A stretch of DNA of 36,263 nt. It comes from Streptomyces sp. MBT65 (GTDB lineage: Bacteria; Actinomycetota; Actinomycetes; Streptomycetales; Streptomycetaceae). The notes beneath the pieces were generated by a model that saw only the letters and a program-made list of their open reading frames with translations, did no database searches and was not told the origin of the DNA. The position numbers and the translations under genes are program-made. The stretch is taken from positions 1 through 36,263 of the forward strand of contig NZ_JAENRY010000132.1 in the NCBI RefSeq assembly GCF_016612545.1. Reading direction: 5' to 3'. Each line of letters starts with the position of its first letter. Within the stretch, counting starts at the first letter, position 1. Positions 1 through 7,596 of this stretch are shown piece by piece.

Positions 1-54
1 GAAGCGAGTGGCCCAACGGTCACAACTCAGTCGCAGGCCCAGTACACCCACCAC

Positions 55-66
55 TACCGTGCCCCC
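55..66 (+). promoter_or_regulatory. Probable leaderless promoter of the deacylase gene
   Basis: The hexamer TACCGT (55-60) fits the Streptomyces -10 form TANNNT. Six bases separate it from the ATG at 67, which would put the transcript start on the A of the ATG. The upstream bases contain no Shine-Dalgarno-like purine run. No clear -35 is seen. Inferred from spacing only. Confidence 0.4.
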
Positions 67-579
67 ATGACCACGAACAACACCGAGAACGACAACTCCG
101 GCGCCAACCCCCGATTCGCCGAAGCCCTAAGGGAGTTGGGCCTCGGGGAGTTGCTCAGCAGCATCCGGCGTTTCCCGGACGCCACCCGCACCGCAGCCGA
201 GGCCGCCGCAGCGATCGGGTGCGAGTTGAGCGAGATCTGCAAGTCGTTGATCTTCGCGGCGGACGGGATCCCGGTACTGGTGCTGATGGACGGGGCGTCG
301 CGCGTGGACCTGGAACTCGTCCGGCAGGAACTCGGCGTCGAGAAGGTCACCCGGGCCAAGGCAGACGTCGTACGGGAGACAACCGGGTACGCCATCGGAG
401 GCGTGCCGCCCTTCGGCCACCGTACGAAGACCCGCGTGCTCGCTGACAGGTCACTCCTCGCGCATGACGTCGTATGGGCCGCCGCAGGCAATCCGCACGC
501 CGTGTTTCCCATGGAACCAAAGGAACTCGTGGCGCACGCAGGTGCCACCTTGGTGGATGTGCGCGAGCAGTCCTCGTGA
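67..579 (+). CDS. YbaK/EbsC-family aminoacyl-tRNA deacylase (editing domain protein)
   Basis: A 170-residue protein that is essentially one YbaK/ProX-type editing domain. This family hydrolyses mischarged aminoacyl-tRNA (Cys-tRNAPro, Ala-tRNAPro or similar) in the cytoplasm. Visible family landmarks are the helix-strand segment with ICKSLIF, where the conserved lysine sits, the substrate-pocket segment IGGVPPFGH, and the closing segment AAGNPHAVFPM. Length is normal for a free-standing member. The ATG at 67 has no Shine-Dalgarno but has a -10-like hexamer 6 nt upstream, so a leaderless message is likely. Its stop overlaps the GTG of the downstream EamA transporter gene by 4 bases (GTGA at 576-579), so the two formed an operon before the transporter decayed. 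The exact tRNA substrate cannot be read from the sequence. Confidence 0.88.
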   Translation: MTTNNTENDNSGANPRFAEALRELGLGELLSSIRRFPDATRTAAEAAAAIGCELSEICKSLIFAADGIPVLVLMDGASRVDLELVRQELGVEKVTRAKADVVRETTGYAIGGVPPFGHRTKTRVLADRSLLAHDVVWAAAGNPHAVFPMEPKELVAHAGATLVDVREQSS

Positions 580-1307
580 CTCCGGCGGTCGCCACTGCCG
601 TCCTGCTCGCAGCGGTCACCTAGGCCAGTTGGAACGCCCTCGCCCACCGCATCACGGACAAGCTCATCGGCTTCACGCTGATCGCGGGCGGCGGATCTCT
701 GATCGGGTTGGCGATGGTGCCGTTCGCCGCGTTCCCGGCGGCTGAGGCATGGCCGTATCTGATCGTGTCGGGTGTCATTCACGTCGTGTACTTCGTGCTG
801 CTGATGAAGTCCTTCCGGCTGGGGGATTTCGGGCAGGCGTACCCCGTCGCACGCGGCACCGCACCCCTCGTGGTGACCGCCCTCGCCGCCGTCTTCGCCC
901 ACGAGGTACCCAACGCCTGGGCCGCCGCCGGCATCGCCCTGTCGTGCGCGGGCCTGACCGGCGTCGCCCTGTGGGGAATGCGCGGGCGGCGGCCCAACTG
1001 GCCCGCGATCGGGGCCGCGTTGGCGACGGGTGTGTCGATCGCCGCGTACACCGTCGTCGACGGACTGGGCGTGCGCGCCTCGGGGTCCTCGCTCGGGTAC
1101 ATCGCCTGGCTGATGGCGATCGAGGGACTGGTCATTCCGGCGTACGCACTGCACCGCTGGCGAGGCCAATTCCTCACCACGCTACGGCTGTTCGCCGCCG
1201 TCGGCTTCCTCGGTGCCGCCCTGTCCGTGATCGCGTACGGCCTCGTCCTGTGGGCCCAGACCCGCGCCGAACTCGCCCCCATCGCCGCCCTGCGCGAGTC
1301 GTCGGTC
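576..1307 (+). pseudogene. EamA/DMT-family transporter, 5' part, broken
   Basis: Reading from the GTG at 576 gives a drug/metabolite transporter of the EamA family with its hydrophobic helices in order. Codon 16 is TAG (621-623), just before the family segment ASWNALAHR, where homologues usually have an ordinary residue. The reading then stays open and clearly EamA-like (ITDKLIGFTLIAGG, FGQAYPVARGTAPL) up to LAPIAALRESSV at about 1307. After that the sequence becomes unrelated (KSCSCGNNFAAQGA, then stop at 1350-1352). The missing C-terminal helices are found about 4.2 kb downstream at 5497-5611. The gene is therefore inactivated at least twice: by a nonsense codon and by an insertion. A read-through or restart product from an internal start would still lack the last helix pair. 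Confidence 0.85.
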
Positions 1308-1440
1308 AAGTCCTGCTCATGCGGTAATAACTTCGCCGCTCAGGGGGCTTGATGAGGTATTTCCGTACGCCCCGGACTCGTCACGCGCCGTGAGAGCGCG
1401 ATGGAGACCCACTGCTTCGCCGGCGTCAGTTGGGACGTTC
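1308..1440. other. Left end of the inserted segment, no gene
   Basis: This 133-bp stretch lies between the broken transporter and the next gene. I see no start codon with coding support, no transposase fragment and no convincing terminal inverted repeat. It marks the left flank of the DNA that interrupts the transporter. Confidence 0.4.
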
Positions 1441-2124
1441 TCACCCCAGCGTGAGCCATCGGATGCCCAAACGGTTGACGTCCAACGCTTCGGCACTGGT
1501 GATCGGCTCGCGTCCTGTCGCCTTGCGCAGGAAATGCAGCTGACCCCAACCCAGCTTCTCCAGCGCGGTCGTTCCGTCTGGGCCGAGCAGAAGCCCCTGC
1601 ACCAGATCCGCGGCCTCGGGAGTCAGCCACGGCTCGCGTCCCAGGGCGTCGGCCAGGTCCAGGCCGTGCACGGCGACCTCGACCACGCGCGTCAGCAGGA
1701 ACTCCGACAGGAGCATGGGGTCGCCGTGCCGGGTGCGCACCACACGTCCCTCGGGTTCGGCCCGGCACAGTCGGTCCACTTGTTGCCAAGTGGCGTTGAA
1801 GTCGTCAACGAGTGCGGCACCGCTGAGCTGTTCGGCCGCATGATGTTGGGCCAGAGCGATCCGAGCTGCGTTGGTGTCCGGGGTGAAACGGTCGTCGGGC
1901 CGGTAGTACTCCGCTGCGGAGACCTCGACACGGGTCGGTGCCGACGCGGCCAGCATGCCCGGCAGCCAGGCGATCACCACCCGGACGTGAGCCAGCAAGT
2001 CGCTCACTTTCCACGGTGCACACCGGGTCGGCAGACACCACTCGCTCGCCGAGACCCCGGTCATCGCCTGCGCGAGCTGCGTCGCCTCCAGACGAAACGC
2101 TTCAACTACCCGCTCCTGATCCAT
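1441..2124 (-). CDS. Maleylpyruvate isomerase-family, mycothiol-dependent-type enzyme (DinB superfamily)
   Basis: A 227-residue four-helix DinB/MDMPI-type protein. The metal ligand set of the family is visible: H46 in the segment SDLLAHV, then E149 and H153 in VVEVAVHGLD, with the E-x3-H spacing of the Corynebacterium mycothiol-dependent maleylpyruvate isomerase. The N-terminal PW-K-VSDLLAH motif and the C-terminal LGW small domain also fit. Such enzymes are usually soluble and catalyse mycothiol-dependent isomerisation or conjugation, but most Streptomyces paralogues have no assigned substrate, and no gentisate-pathway gene is nearby. It lies 12 bp downstream of the small membrane-protein gene on the same strand, so the two probably share a transcript. 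It belongs to the DNA inserted into the transporter gene. Confidence 0.8.
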   Translation of the reverse strand: MDQERVVEAFRLEATQLAQAMTGVSASEWCLPTRCAPWKVSDLLAHVRVVIAWLPGMLAASAPTRVEVSAAEYYRPDDRFTPDTNAARIALAQHHAAEQLSGAALVDDFNATWQQVDRLCRAEPEGRVVRTRHGDPMLLSEFLLTRVVEVAVHGLDLADALGREPWLTPEAADLVQGLLLGPDGTTALEKLGWGQLHFLRKATGREPITSAEALDVNRLGIRWLTLG

Positions 2125-2136
2125 GTCGGGACCTGC

Positions 2137-2415
2137 TCAGTGACGCCGGCGAGAGACCAGGCGCGTCACCACAGCCAGCACCAGCCCGGCCGCGATGAGA
2201 TACAGACCAAGGCGTTCATCGGGGACTGCCGGTGACCACACCCGCCAGTCCGACGACGTGTACGCATCGGCTGCCAGGAAGGACCCGTAGGAAGAGGAGT
2301 GCAGGGTGGGGAGCGTGCTGGTCTGGCTGCGTACCCACAGCAGCGCGCCTATGACGGCGCTGGTCGCGGATATCGCGTACAGGGCTGTGGCATGACGTGG
2401 GACCGGTCTGGCCAC
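2137..2415 (-). CDS. Small two-helix membrane protein, function unknown
   Basis: A 92-residue protein with two hydrophobic segments, roughly residues 8-25 (ALYAISATSAVIGALLWV) and 68-84 (LGLYLIAAGLVLAVVTRL), ending in a basic tail SRRRH. I chose the GTG at 2415 because GGAGG lies just upstream at normal spacing; the reading frame extends further upstream without a better start. The loop between helices is Ser/Thr-rich and probably extracytoplasmic. No family is recognised. It appears to be the first gene of a two-gene leftward unit with the DinB-type enzyme. Confidence 0.6.
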   Translation of the reverse strand: MARPVPRHATALYAISATSAVIGALLWVRSQTSTLPTLHSSSYGSFLAADAYTSSDWRVWSPAVPDERLGLYLIAAGLVLAVVTRLVSRRRH

Positions 2416-2611
2416 GGGTCCTCCCTCGACTTTGTCGTTGTGATGTGTGGATTCTCGCTGCCGGCAGCTGTCACCCCTGAACCGGGCCACCGTGCCGAGC
2501 ACCCGTGCACACAGGCCGATGTCTTGGTGATCTCCATACTCTCGGAATCTGGTCAACCCCTCGGCGACCGGACAGGATTGCCAGCAACATCATGTGAAAA
2601 CTGGGGGAACA

Positions 2612-5449
2612 GTGCCGCCACGTTCGATCGGGGCCTTCGCGGTCGTAGTCGGCCTTCTCGGCGCGGGCCTGGCGCTGACTCCGTCCGCCGCCCGCGCGGA
2701 TGGCAGCACGCTGTACGTGAACAACATCTCGACGTCGAACTGCTCCGACAGCGCAGCCGACGCGGGCTCGCAGGCCCAGCCCTACTGCTCGCTGCAGACC
2801 GCCGTCGACACCGCGCGGCCAGGTGACACGGTCATGGTGGTCAGGGGGAACTTCGGGCCTCTCGATGTGAAGACCTCGGGTACCGCCAGTGCTCCCCTCA
2901 CCATCACCACCGGCACGAGCAAGGTGGTCACCTCGATCGTCACGCCCCCGTCCGGCTCCGGCCCAGGGCTCACCTTCGACCACGTGCACGACGTGGCGGT
3001 GCACGGATTCGCCATCGGGACAAACGTCCAGGCACCGGTCGTGGCGGTCGAAGGGGCCAGCGACATCACGCTCGACGGGGACCAGCTCCAAAGTGCTTAT
3101 GCGACTGCGCTGGTAGGCATCGACGGGCAGAGCAGCACGGTCACGCTGAGCCGGGACGAGCTGTACACCAGACCGGGCGAGGACGCCGTGGACATCGCGG
3201 CGGGGGCCGCCGGGACCGTCATCACCGGCAACAAGTTCTCCTACGGGAAGAACACGCCCGTGAACGCCGCAGGCGCGCCCGGCACGGTCGTGGTCGGCAA
3301 CACCTTCACCGACAACGGCGGTTGCAACACCGCTGTCTCGCTCACCGGTGCCTCCTCCGGTTCGACGGTCGAGAACAACGCCTTCTTCCTCGGAACCTCG
3401 GGCGGCTGCGCGACCTACGGCACCAGCACGCCGGTGGTGGTGTCCTCCGGATCGACCAGCGCGACCATCTATGACTACAACGTCTTCGAGTCCGAGTCCG
3501 GCGGCGCGCTCTACAGCTGGGGCGGCCAGACCTATGCCACCGCCGCCGATCTGCAGGCTGCGACCGGCCAGGGCAAGCATGAGCTGTACGTCGCGGTGGC
3601 CGCCGGCACGACCAGCCTGAACGTCACCCCGCTCATCGACTCCGCCGACGCCGGCGCACCGAACGCGCTCAGCACCGACTTCAACGGCAAACCCCGCGTG
3701 GACGACCCGCTCGTGGCCGACACCGGCACTGGCGCCGGCTACTACGACCGTGGCGCGGTCGAATACCAGGACCCCTACCAGGTGGCGGCGGCCGTCTCCG
3801 TCACGAAGGGTCCGGCCCCGCTGTCCGAGACGATCACGGCGGACGAGACCAACCCCTGGAAGACCGGGATCACCAGCTACACCTTCGACTTCGGGGACGG
3901 CAGCACCCCGGTGGTGTCCGCCACCCCCAGCGTCGCCCACGCCTACGCCGCGATCGGCTCGTACACCGTGACGGTCACCGTCACCACCGCTGACGGGACC
4001 TCTGTCGTCGGCAGCAAGAAGGCCTCCGTCACCGTCGCCGCCGAAGCTCCGCTGGTGCCCGTCCTGTCGCTCGGACAGGCCCGTCCGTCCAGCAGTCTCA
4101 CCGTCCGGGCGGACGCCTCCGGGACCACCGACGACTGGAGCATCGCCGACTACGGCGTCGACTACGGAGACGGCACCCCGGCCGCGGACCTCGGCACCAG
4201 CGGCTTCGGTGGTCACACCTACGCCAAGCCCGGCACCTACACCGCCACCCTGACCGTCAAGGACGACGGCGGGAACACCGCCACGACCACCCGGCAGGTC
4301 ACCGTCGGCAGCGCACTCGTACCCTTCGGGCCGACCCGCGTCCTGGACACCCGCAACGGCACCGGCGCAGCCAAGGCGAAGGTGGGCCCGGGCGCGGTGC
4401 TGCGACTCAAGGTCGCGGGCGTCAACGGCATCCCCGCCACCGGGGTCACCGCGGTCGCCCTCAACCTGACCGGCGTCAACGCCTCCGCCGGCACCGTGAT
4501 CACCGCCTACCCCGACGGCACCACCCGGCCGACCGCCTCCAACCTGAACCTGGGCCCCGGTCAGGTCACGCCGAACATGGTCACCGTGCCGGTCGCCCCC
4601 GACGGCTACGTCGACCTCTACAACAACGCGGGCAGCATCGACCTGGTGGGTGACGTCGAGGGCTACTACAGCACCACCGCGGCCACGTTGGGCGGGACGG
4701 GCTTCGTCCAGGTGAGCGGCCCGACCCGGGTGCTGGACACCCGCACGGGGATCGGCACCGCCAAGGGCAAAGCCGGGCCGGGCGGGCTGGTCACGCTCAC
4801 CCTGCCGGCCGGTGGTGCCGGCAACGCCTCCGCCGTTCTGCTCAACGTCACCGAGACCGGTGCCACCGCGTCCAGCTGGGTCGCCCTGGAGCCGAGCTCC
4901 GGCGATGTCCCCACCACTTCCGTACTGGACTTCGCGGCCGGACAGACCAGCGCCAACCTGGTCGTCGCGCCGGTCAGCAACGGACAGGTCCAGTTCTACA
5001 ACCGCACCGGCAGCGTCGATCTGATCGCCGACGTCGAGGGCTATGTCGTCTCCGACCCGACGACGTCCCCGGGCGCCCTGGGCTCGCCCTACTTCCCGAT
5101 CTCGCCGACCCGGGTGCTGGACACCCGCAACGGCACCGGCGCCGCCCAGGGCACACTCGGCGCCAAGTCCAAGCTCAGCGTCAAGGTGGCGGGGCACGGC
5201 GGCATCCCGGCCGGAGTGAAGGCGGTGCTGGTGAACCTGACCGGCGTCAAGCCCACCACGAGCACCTGGCTCTCGGCCTACGCCGACGGATCGACCCTGC
5301 CCGCCAGCTCCACCCTGAACCTCGCCACCGGCGCCACCCGCGCCAACCTGGCCCTGGTCCCGGTCGGTTCCGACGGTTCGATCGACATCTACAACAGCAG
5401 CGGCACCGTGAACGTGGTCGCCGACATCGAGGGCTACTACATCGGCTGA
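2612..5449 (+). CDS. Secreted modular protein: parallel beta-helix, two PKD domains, three C-terminal repeats
   Basis: A protein of about 945 residues with a Sec signal peptide (AFAVVVGLLGAGLAL then SAARA-DG). Residues about 35-385 look like a right-handed parallel beta-helix region of the pectate-lyase/CSLREP type, starting with LYVNN and CSLQTAVDTARPGD. Residues about 388-475 and 478-565 are two PKD domains with FDFGDGS and VDYGDGT and the closing Y-x-G-x-Y-T-VTV motif. From about 568 to the end there are three repeats of about 120 residues, each beginning PTRVLDTRNGTG or close to it and ending with D-x-EGYY or similar; this repeat type ends many secreted actinobacterial proteins. No LPXTG or membrane anchor is seen, so it is probably secreted or wall-associated by the repeats. 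GTG at 2612 is preferred because of GGGGGA just upstream; GTG at 2594 is possible. No catalytic residues could be assigned. Confidence 0.8.
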   Translation: MPPRSIGAFAVVVGLLGAGLALTPSAARADGSTLYVNNISTSNCSDSAADAGSQAQPYCSLQTAVDTARPGDTVMVVRGNFGPLDVKTSGTASAPLTITTGTSKVVTSIVTPPSGSGPGLTFDHVHDVAVHGFAIGTNVQAPVVAVEGASDITLDGDQLQSAYATALVGIDGQSSTVTLSRDELYTRPGEDAVDIAAGAAGTVITGNKFSYGKNTPVNAAGAPGTVVVGNTFTDNGGCNTAVSLTGASSGSTVENNAFFLGTSGGCATYGTSTPVVVSSGSTSATIYDYNVFESESGGALYSWGGQTYATAADLQAATGQGKHELYVAVAAGTTSLNVTPLIDSADAGAPNALSTDFNGKPRVDDPLVADTGTGAGYYDRGAVEYQDPYQVAAAVSVTKGPAPLSETITADETNPWKTGITSYTFDFGDGSTPVVSATPSVAHAYAAIGSYTVTVTVTTADGTSVVGSKKASVTVAAEAPLVPVLSLGQARPSSSLTVRADASGTTDDWSIADYGVDYGDGTPAADLGTSGFGGHTYAKPGTYTATLTVKDDGGNTATTTRQVTVGSALVPFGPTRVLDTRNGTGAAKAKVGPGAVLRLKVAGVNGIPATGVTAVALNLTGVNASAGTVITAYPDGTTRPTASNLNLGPGQVTPNMVTVPVAPDGYVDLYNNAGSIDLVGDVEGYYSTTAATLGGTGFVQVSGPTRVLDTRTGIGTAKGKAGPGGLVTLTLPAGGAGNASAVLLNVTETGATASSWVALEPSSGDVPTTSVLDFAAGQTSANLVVAPVSNGQVQFYNRTGSVDLIADVEGYVVSDPTTSPGALGSPYFPISPTRVLDTRNGTGAAQGTLGAKSKLSVKVAGHGGIPAGVKAVLVNLTGVKPTTSTWLSAYADGSTLPASSTLNLATGATRANLALVPVGSDGSIDIYNSSGTVNVVADIEGYYIG

Positions 5450-5496
5450 TCGCCCACTCCGCGAGCATCCTGTCCGTCGCCGCGCCGGGTGACGCG

Positions 5497-5611
5497 TCGA
5501 TCATCGTCGGCGCGGCCATCGGAGCCGTCTTCTTCAAGGAACGCTTCGGAGCCCGCGCATCGCGGCGGCCGGACTGCTGGTCGTCGGCATCGGGCTCATG
5601 CTGCGCGCCGG
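5497..5611 (+). pseudogene. EamA/DMT-family transporter, detached 3' part, frameshifted
   Basis: The reading SIIVGAAIGAVFFKERFGA is exactly the segment that should follow ALRESS in the transporter fragment at 576-1307. Shortly after, near 5551-5556, a single missing base shifts the frame: the continuation RIAAAGLLVVGIGLMLRAG is found only in the +1 frame. The fragment therefore has a deletion in addition to being separated from its 5' half. It ends directly against the 3' end of arsM. The pentamer CGTCG occurs at both break points (1300-1304 and 5495-5499), a possible but weak target duplication. Confidence 0.8.
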
Positions 5612-6373
5612 TCAGGACGCTGCCGTGGGCTTGTCCGCGCGGATGACCGCCGAGTGCATGCCGTCCGCGACCGAGTGGGTCGGGGTGATCTCGATGTGTG
5701 TGAAGCCGGCCGCCTCCAGGCCCTGGCGGTATTCGGTGAAGGACAGAGCTCCGGCGATGCAGCCGACGTAGTCTCCGCGCTCGGCACGCTGGGTGGGGGT
5801 GAGGGTGTCGTCGGCGACCACGTCGGAGATGCCGATCCGGCCGCCGGGGCGCAGGACGCGGAAGGTCTCGGTGAAGACGGTCGGCTTGTCGGTGGACAGG
5901 TTGATCACGCAGTTGGAGATCACGACGTCGACGGTGTTCGCGGGCAGCGGGACCGCCTCGATGGTGCCCTTGAGGAACTCCACGTTCGTGGCGCCCGCCC
6001 GGGCCGCGTTGGCCAGGGCGAGGGCGAGCATCTCCTCGGTCATGTCCAGGCCGTACGCCTTGCCGGTGGGGCCGACGCGGCGGGCGGAGAGCAGGACGTC
6101 GATGCCGCCGCCGGAGCCGAGGTCGAGGACGCGTTCGCCCTCGCGCAGTTCCGCGACGGCGGTCGGGTTGCCGCAGCCCAGAGAGGCCGCGACCGCCTCC
6201 GTGGGCAGCGCGGCGCGCTCCTCGGCCGCGTACAGGGTCGAGCCGAAGTTCTCCTCGTCGATCTCGACCGGCCGCGGTCCGCAGCAGGCCGTGCCGCCTT
6301 CGGTGACCTTCACGGCTGCCGCCGCGTACCGCAGACGGACGGTCTCGCGCAGGTCTGTGGACTGTTCGCTCAT
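5612..6373 (-). CDS. arsM: Arsenite S-adenosylmethionine methyltransferase
   Basis: A 253-residue class I methyltransferase that converts As(III), probably as a thiol conjugate, to methylated arsenicals in the cytoplasm. The SAM site is visible as VLDLGSGGGIDVLLSA (about 82-97). The arsenic-binding cysteines are present: C30-C31 (ACCGP), C67 (LGCGNP), C155 (SNCVINLS) and C205 (GCIAG), matching the ArsM pattern of conserved cysteines around SNCVINL. Length is typical. The ATG at 6373 is preceded by GGGAGCG, a good ribosome site. It is transcribed divergently from arsR across an 80-bp region holding the ArsR operator, so induction by arsenite is expected. Its 3' end abuts the transporter remnant. 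Confidence 0.93.
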   Translation of the reverse strand: MSEQSTDLRETVRLRYAAAAVKVTEGGTACCGPRPVEIDEENFGSTLYAAEERAALPTEAVAASLGCGNPTAVAELREGERVLDLGSGGGIDVLLSARRVGPTGKAYGLDMTEEMLALALANAARAGATNVEFLKGTIEAVPLPANTVDVVISNCVINLSTDKPTVFTETFRVLRPGGRIGISDVVADDTLTPTQRAERGDYVGCIAGALSFTEYRQGLEAAGFTHIEITPTHSVADGMHSAVIRADKPTAAS

Positions 6374-6395
6374 GAGTCGCTCCCAGGTGTCTGCC

Positions 6396-6411
6396 GCAAC
6401 CAGGTGGTTGC
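6396..6411. promoter_or_regulatory. 16-bp perfect dyad in the arsM leader
   Basis: GCAACCA (6396-6402) and TGGTTGC (6405-6411) form a perfect inverted repeat around GG. It lies between the arsM start and the arsR promoter, so it could be a hairpin in the arsM 5' leader or a second regulator site. Its role is inferred from position only. Confidence 0.35.
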
Positions 6412-6418
6412 TGCCACC

Positions 6419-6459
6419 TTGCGCTCTGTATCGAAGAACGTCAACATAGAAGAATGTCG
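6419..6459 (+). promoter_or_regulatory. arsR promoter and direct-repeat ArsR operator overlapping the start codon
   Basis: A -35 like TTGCGC (6419-6424), a 17-nt spacer and a -10 like CAACAT (6442-6447) stand 6 nt before the ATG at 6454, which predicts a leaderless arsR mRNA. Two copies of ATnGAAGAAnGTC (6430-6442 and 6446-6458) with a 16-bp period cover the -10 and run through the start codon. On the other strand the same DNA contains TTGACG, a possible arsM -35. An ArsR dimer bound here would block both promoters. Confidence 0.55.
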
Positions 6460-6828
6460 AAACAAGAGCTTGTGGTGATCGGGCAGGATGCCGATTGCTG
6501 TCCCGGGCTGGGTGCCGCGCCGCTCGACGAGGAGCAGGCCGTTGATCTCGCGAAGGTCTTCAAGGCCCTCGGTGACCCGGTTCGGCTGCGGCTGATCTCG
6601 ATGATCGCCTCGCGGGGTGACGGTGGTGAGGTCTGTGTGTGTGAGCTGACGCCCGCCTTCGAGCTCTCCCAGCCGACGATCTCCCATCACCTCAAGCTGC
6701 TGCGCCAGGCCGGCCTCATCGACTGCGAGCGGCGCGGGACCTGGGTGTACTACTGGGTGCTGCCCGGTGTGCTGGAGCGGCTCGCCGCGTTCCTGACCAC
6801 CCCGGAACCGGCCGGTGCCCGCACGTGA
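6454..6828 (+). CDS. arsR: ArsR/SmtB-family arsenic-responsive repressor
   Basis: A 124-residue winged-helix repressor. The metalloid site of the ArsR type is present as CVCE at C61 and C63 in the alpha-3 region, followed by the recognition helix LSQPTISHHLKLLRQAGLI. An additional N-terminal pair C15-C16 (DADCCPG) could provide further arsenite ligands, as in actinobacterial ArsR variants with N-terminal cysteines. The start codon lies inside one half of the proposed operator and lacks a real Shine-Dalgarno. The stop overlaps the GTG of the aquaporin gene by 4 bases (GTGA 6825-6828), so regulator, channel and reductase are one operon. Autorepression relieved by As(III) is expected from the family. 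Confidence 0.92.
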   Translation: MSKQELVVIGQDADCCPGLGAAPLDEEQAVDLAKVFKALGDPVRLRLISMIASRGDGGEVCVCELTPAFELSQPTISHHLKLLRQAGLIDCERRGTWVYYWVLPGVLERLAAFLTTPEPAGART

Positions 6829-7571
6829 ACGCTCCGCTCGCTCGCCGGGTCGCCACGGAGGCGATCGGCACCGGACTGCTGGTGGCGGTGGTCGTCGGGT
6901 CCGGTATTCAGGCCACCGACCTCTCGCCCGATGCCGGTGTACGGCTGCTCGCCAACTCCCTCGCCACCGTGTTCGGCCTGGGCGTGCTCATCGCCGTGTT
7001 CGGGCCGGTCTCCGGCGCGCACTTCAACCCGGTCGTCACCATCGCCGTCTGGTTCGGCGAACGTCGGACCCCCGGAGGGTTCACGCTGCGGGACCTCGCC
7101 GCGTACGTACCCGCCCAGATCGTGGGGGCGGTCGGCGGCGCGGTTCTCGCCGACGCGATGTTCGGCGAACCGCTGGTGAAGTTCTCCGCGCACGATCGTT
7201 TCGCGGGGCATCTGTGGCTGGGGGAGGTCGTCGCCACGGGTGGGTTGGTTCTGGTGGTGCTCGGGTTGGGGCGGGTCGGCCGGGTCGCGCTCGCCCCGGC
7301 GGCCGTGGCCTCGTACATCGGTGCCGCCTACTGGTTCACCTCCTCCACCTCGTTCGCGAACCCCGCGGTGACCATCGGGCGGGCCTTCACCGACACCTTC
7401 GCCGGGATCGCGCCCGCCTCCGTCGGCCCGTTCATCGCCGCCCAACTGCTCGGCGGTGCCCTCGGGTTCGGGGTCGTGGTCCTCGTCCACGGCCCGGCAC
7501 GAGAGCAGCACCCCGGCCGGCCGGCCGAACCCCAGTCCCCCAAGTCCCAGCCCCAGCCCGTCAGTTCCTGA
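6825..7571 (+). CDS. MIP/aquaporin-family channel of the arsenic operon
   Basis: A 248-residue membrane protein with six hydrophobic segments and both pore motifs of the major intrinsic protein family: NPV at 68-70 (GAHFNPVVT) and NPA at 179-181 (FANPAVTIGR, with the selectivity-filter arginine). The second residue pattern and its place in an ars operon match the AqpS/arsenic aquaporin idea, in which As(III) made by ArsC leaves the cell through the channel. The C-terminal tail (about 35 residues) is Pro/Ser/Gln-rich and hydrophilic. Translationally coupled to arsR by GTGA. No ArsB or Acr3 gene is found in the window, so this may be the local arsenite exit route. Direction and substrate are inference. 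Confidence 0.88.
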   Translation: MNAPLARRVATEAIGTGLLVAVVVGSGIQATDLSPDAGVRLLANSLATVFGLGVLIAVFGPVSGAHFNPVVTIAVWFGERRTPGGFTLRDLAAYVPAQIVGAVGGAVLADAMFGEPLVKFSAHDRFAGHLWLGEVVATGGLVLVVLGLGRVGRVALAPAAVASYIGAAYWFTSSTSFANPAVTIGRAFTDTFAGIAPASVGPFIAAQLLGGALGFGVVVLVHGPAREQHPGRPAEPQSPKSQPQPVSS

Positions 7572-7596
7572 TCACGCCCCGAGAGAGTCGTCCGCC

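Noticed and set aside
2471..5197. 908-codon open frame opposite the beta-helix/PKD gene
   Set aside because: It is the Gly/Arg/Val-rich shadow of a high-GC coding sequence; no domain is recognisable and the + strand gene has a signal peptide, PKD motifs and repeats.
1300..5499. Classic insertion sequence or composite transposon
   Set aside because: No transposase, no matching terminal inverted repeats; only a 5-bp CGTCG match at the break points, easily due to chance in this GC-rich DNA.
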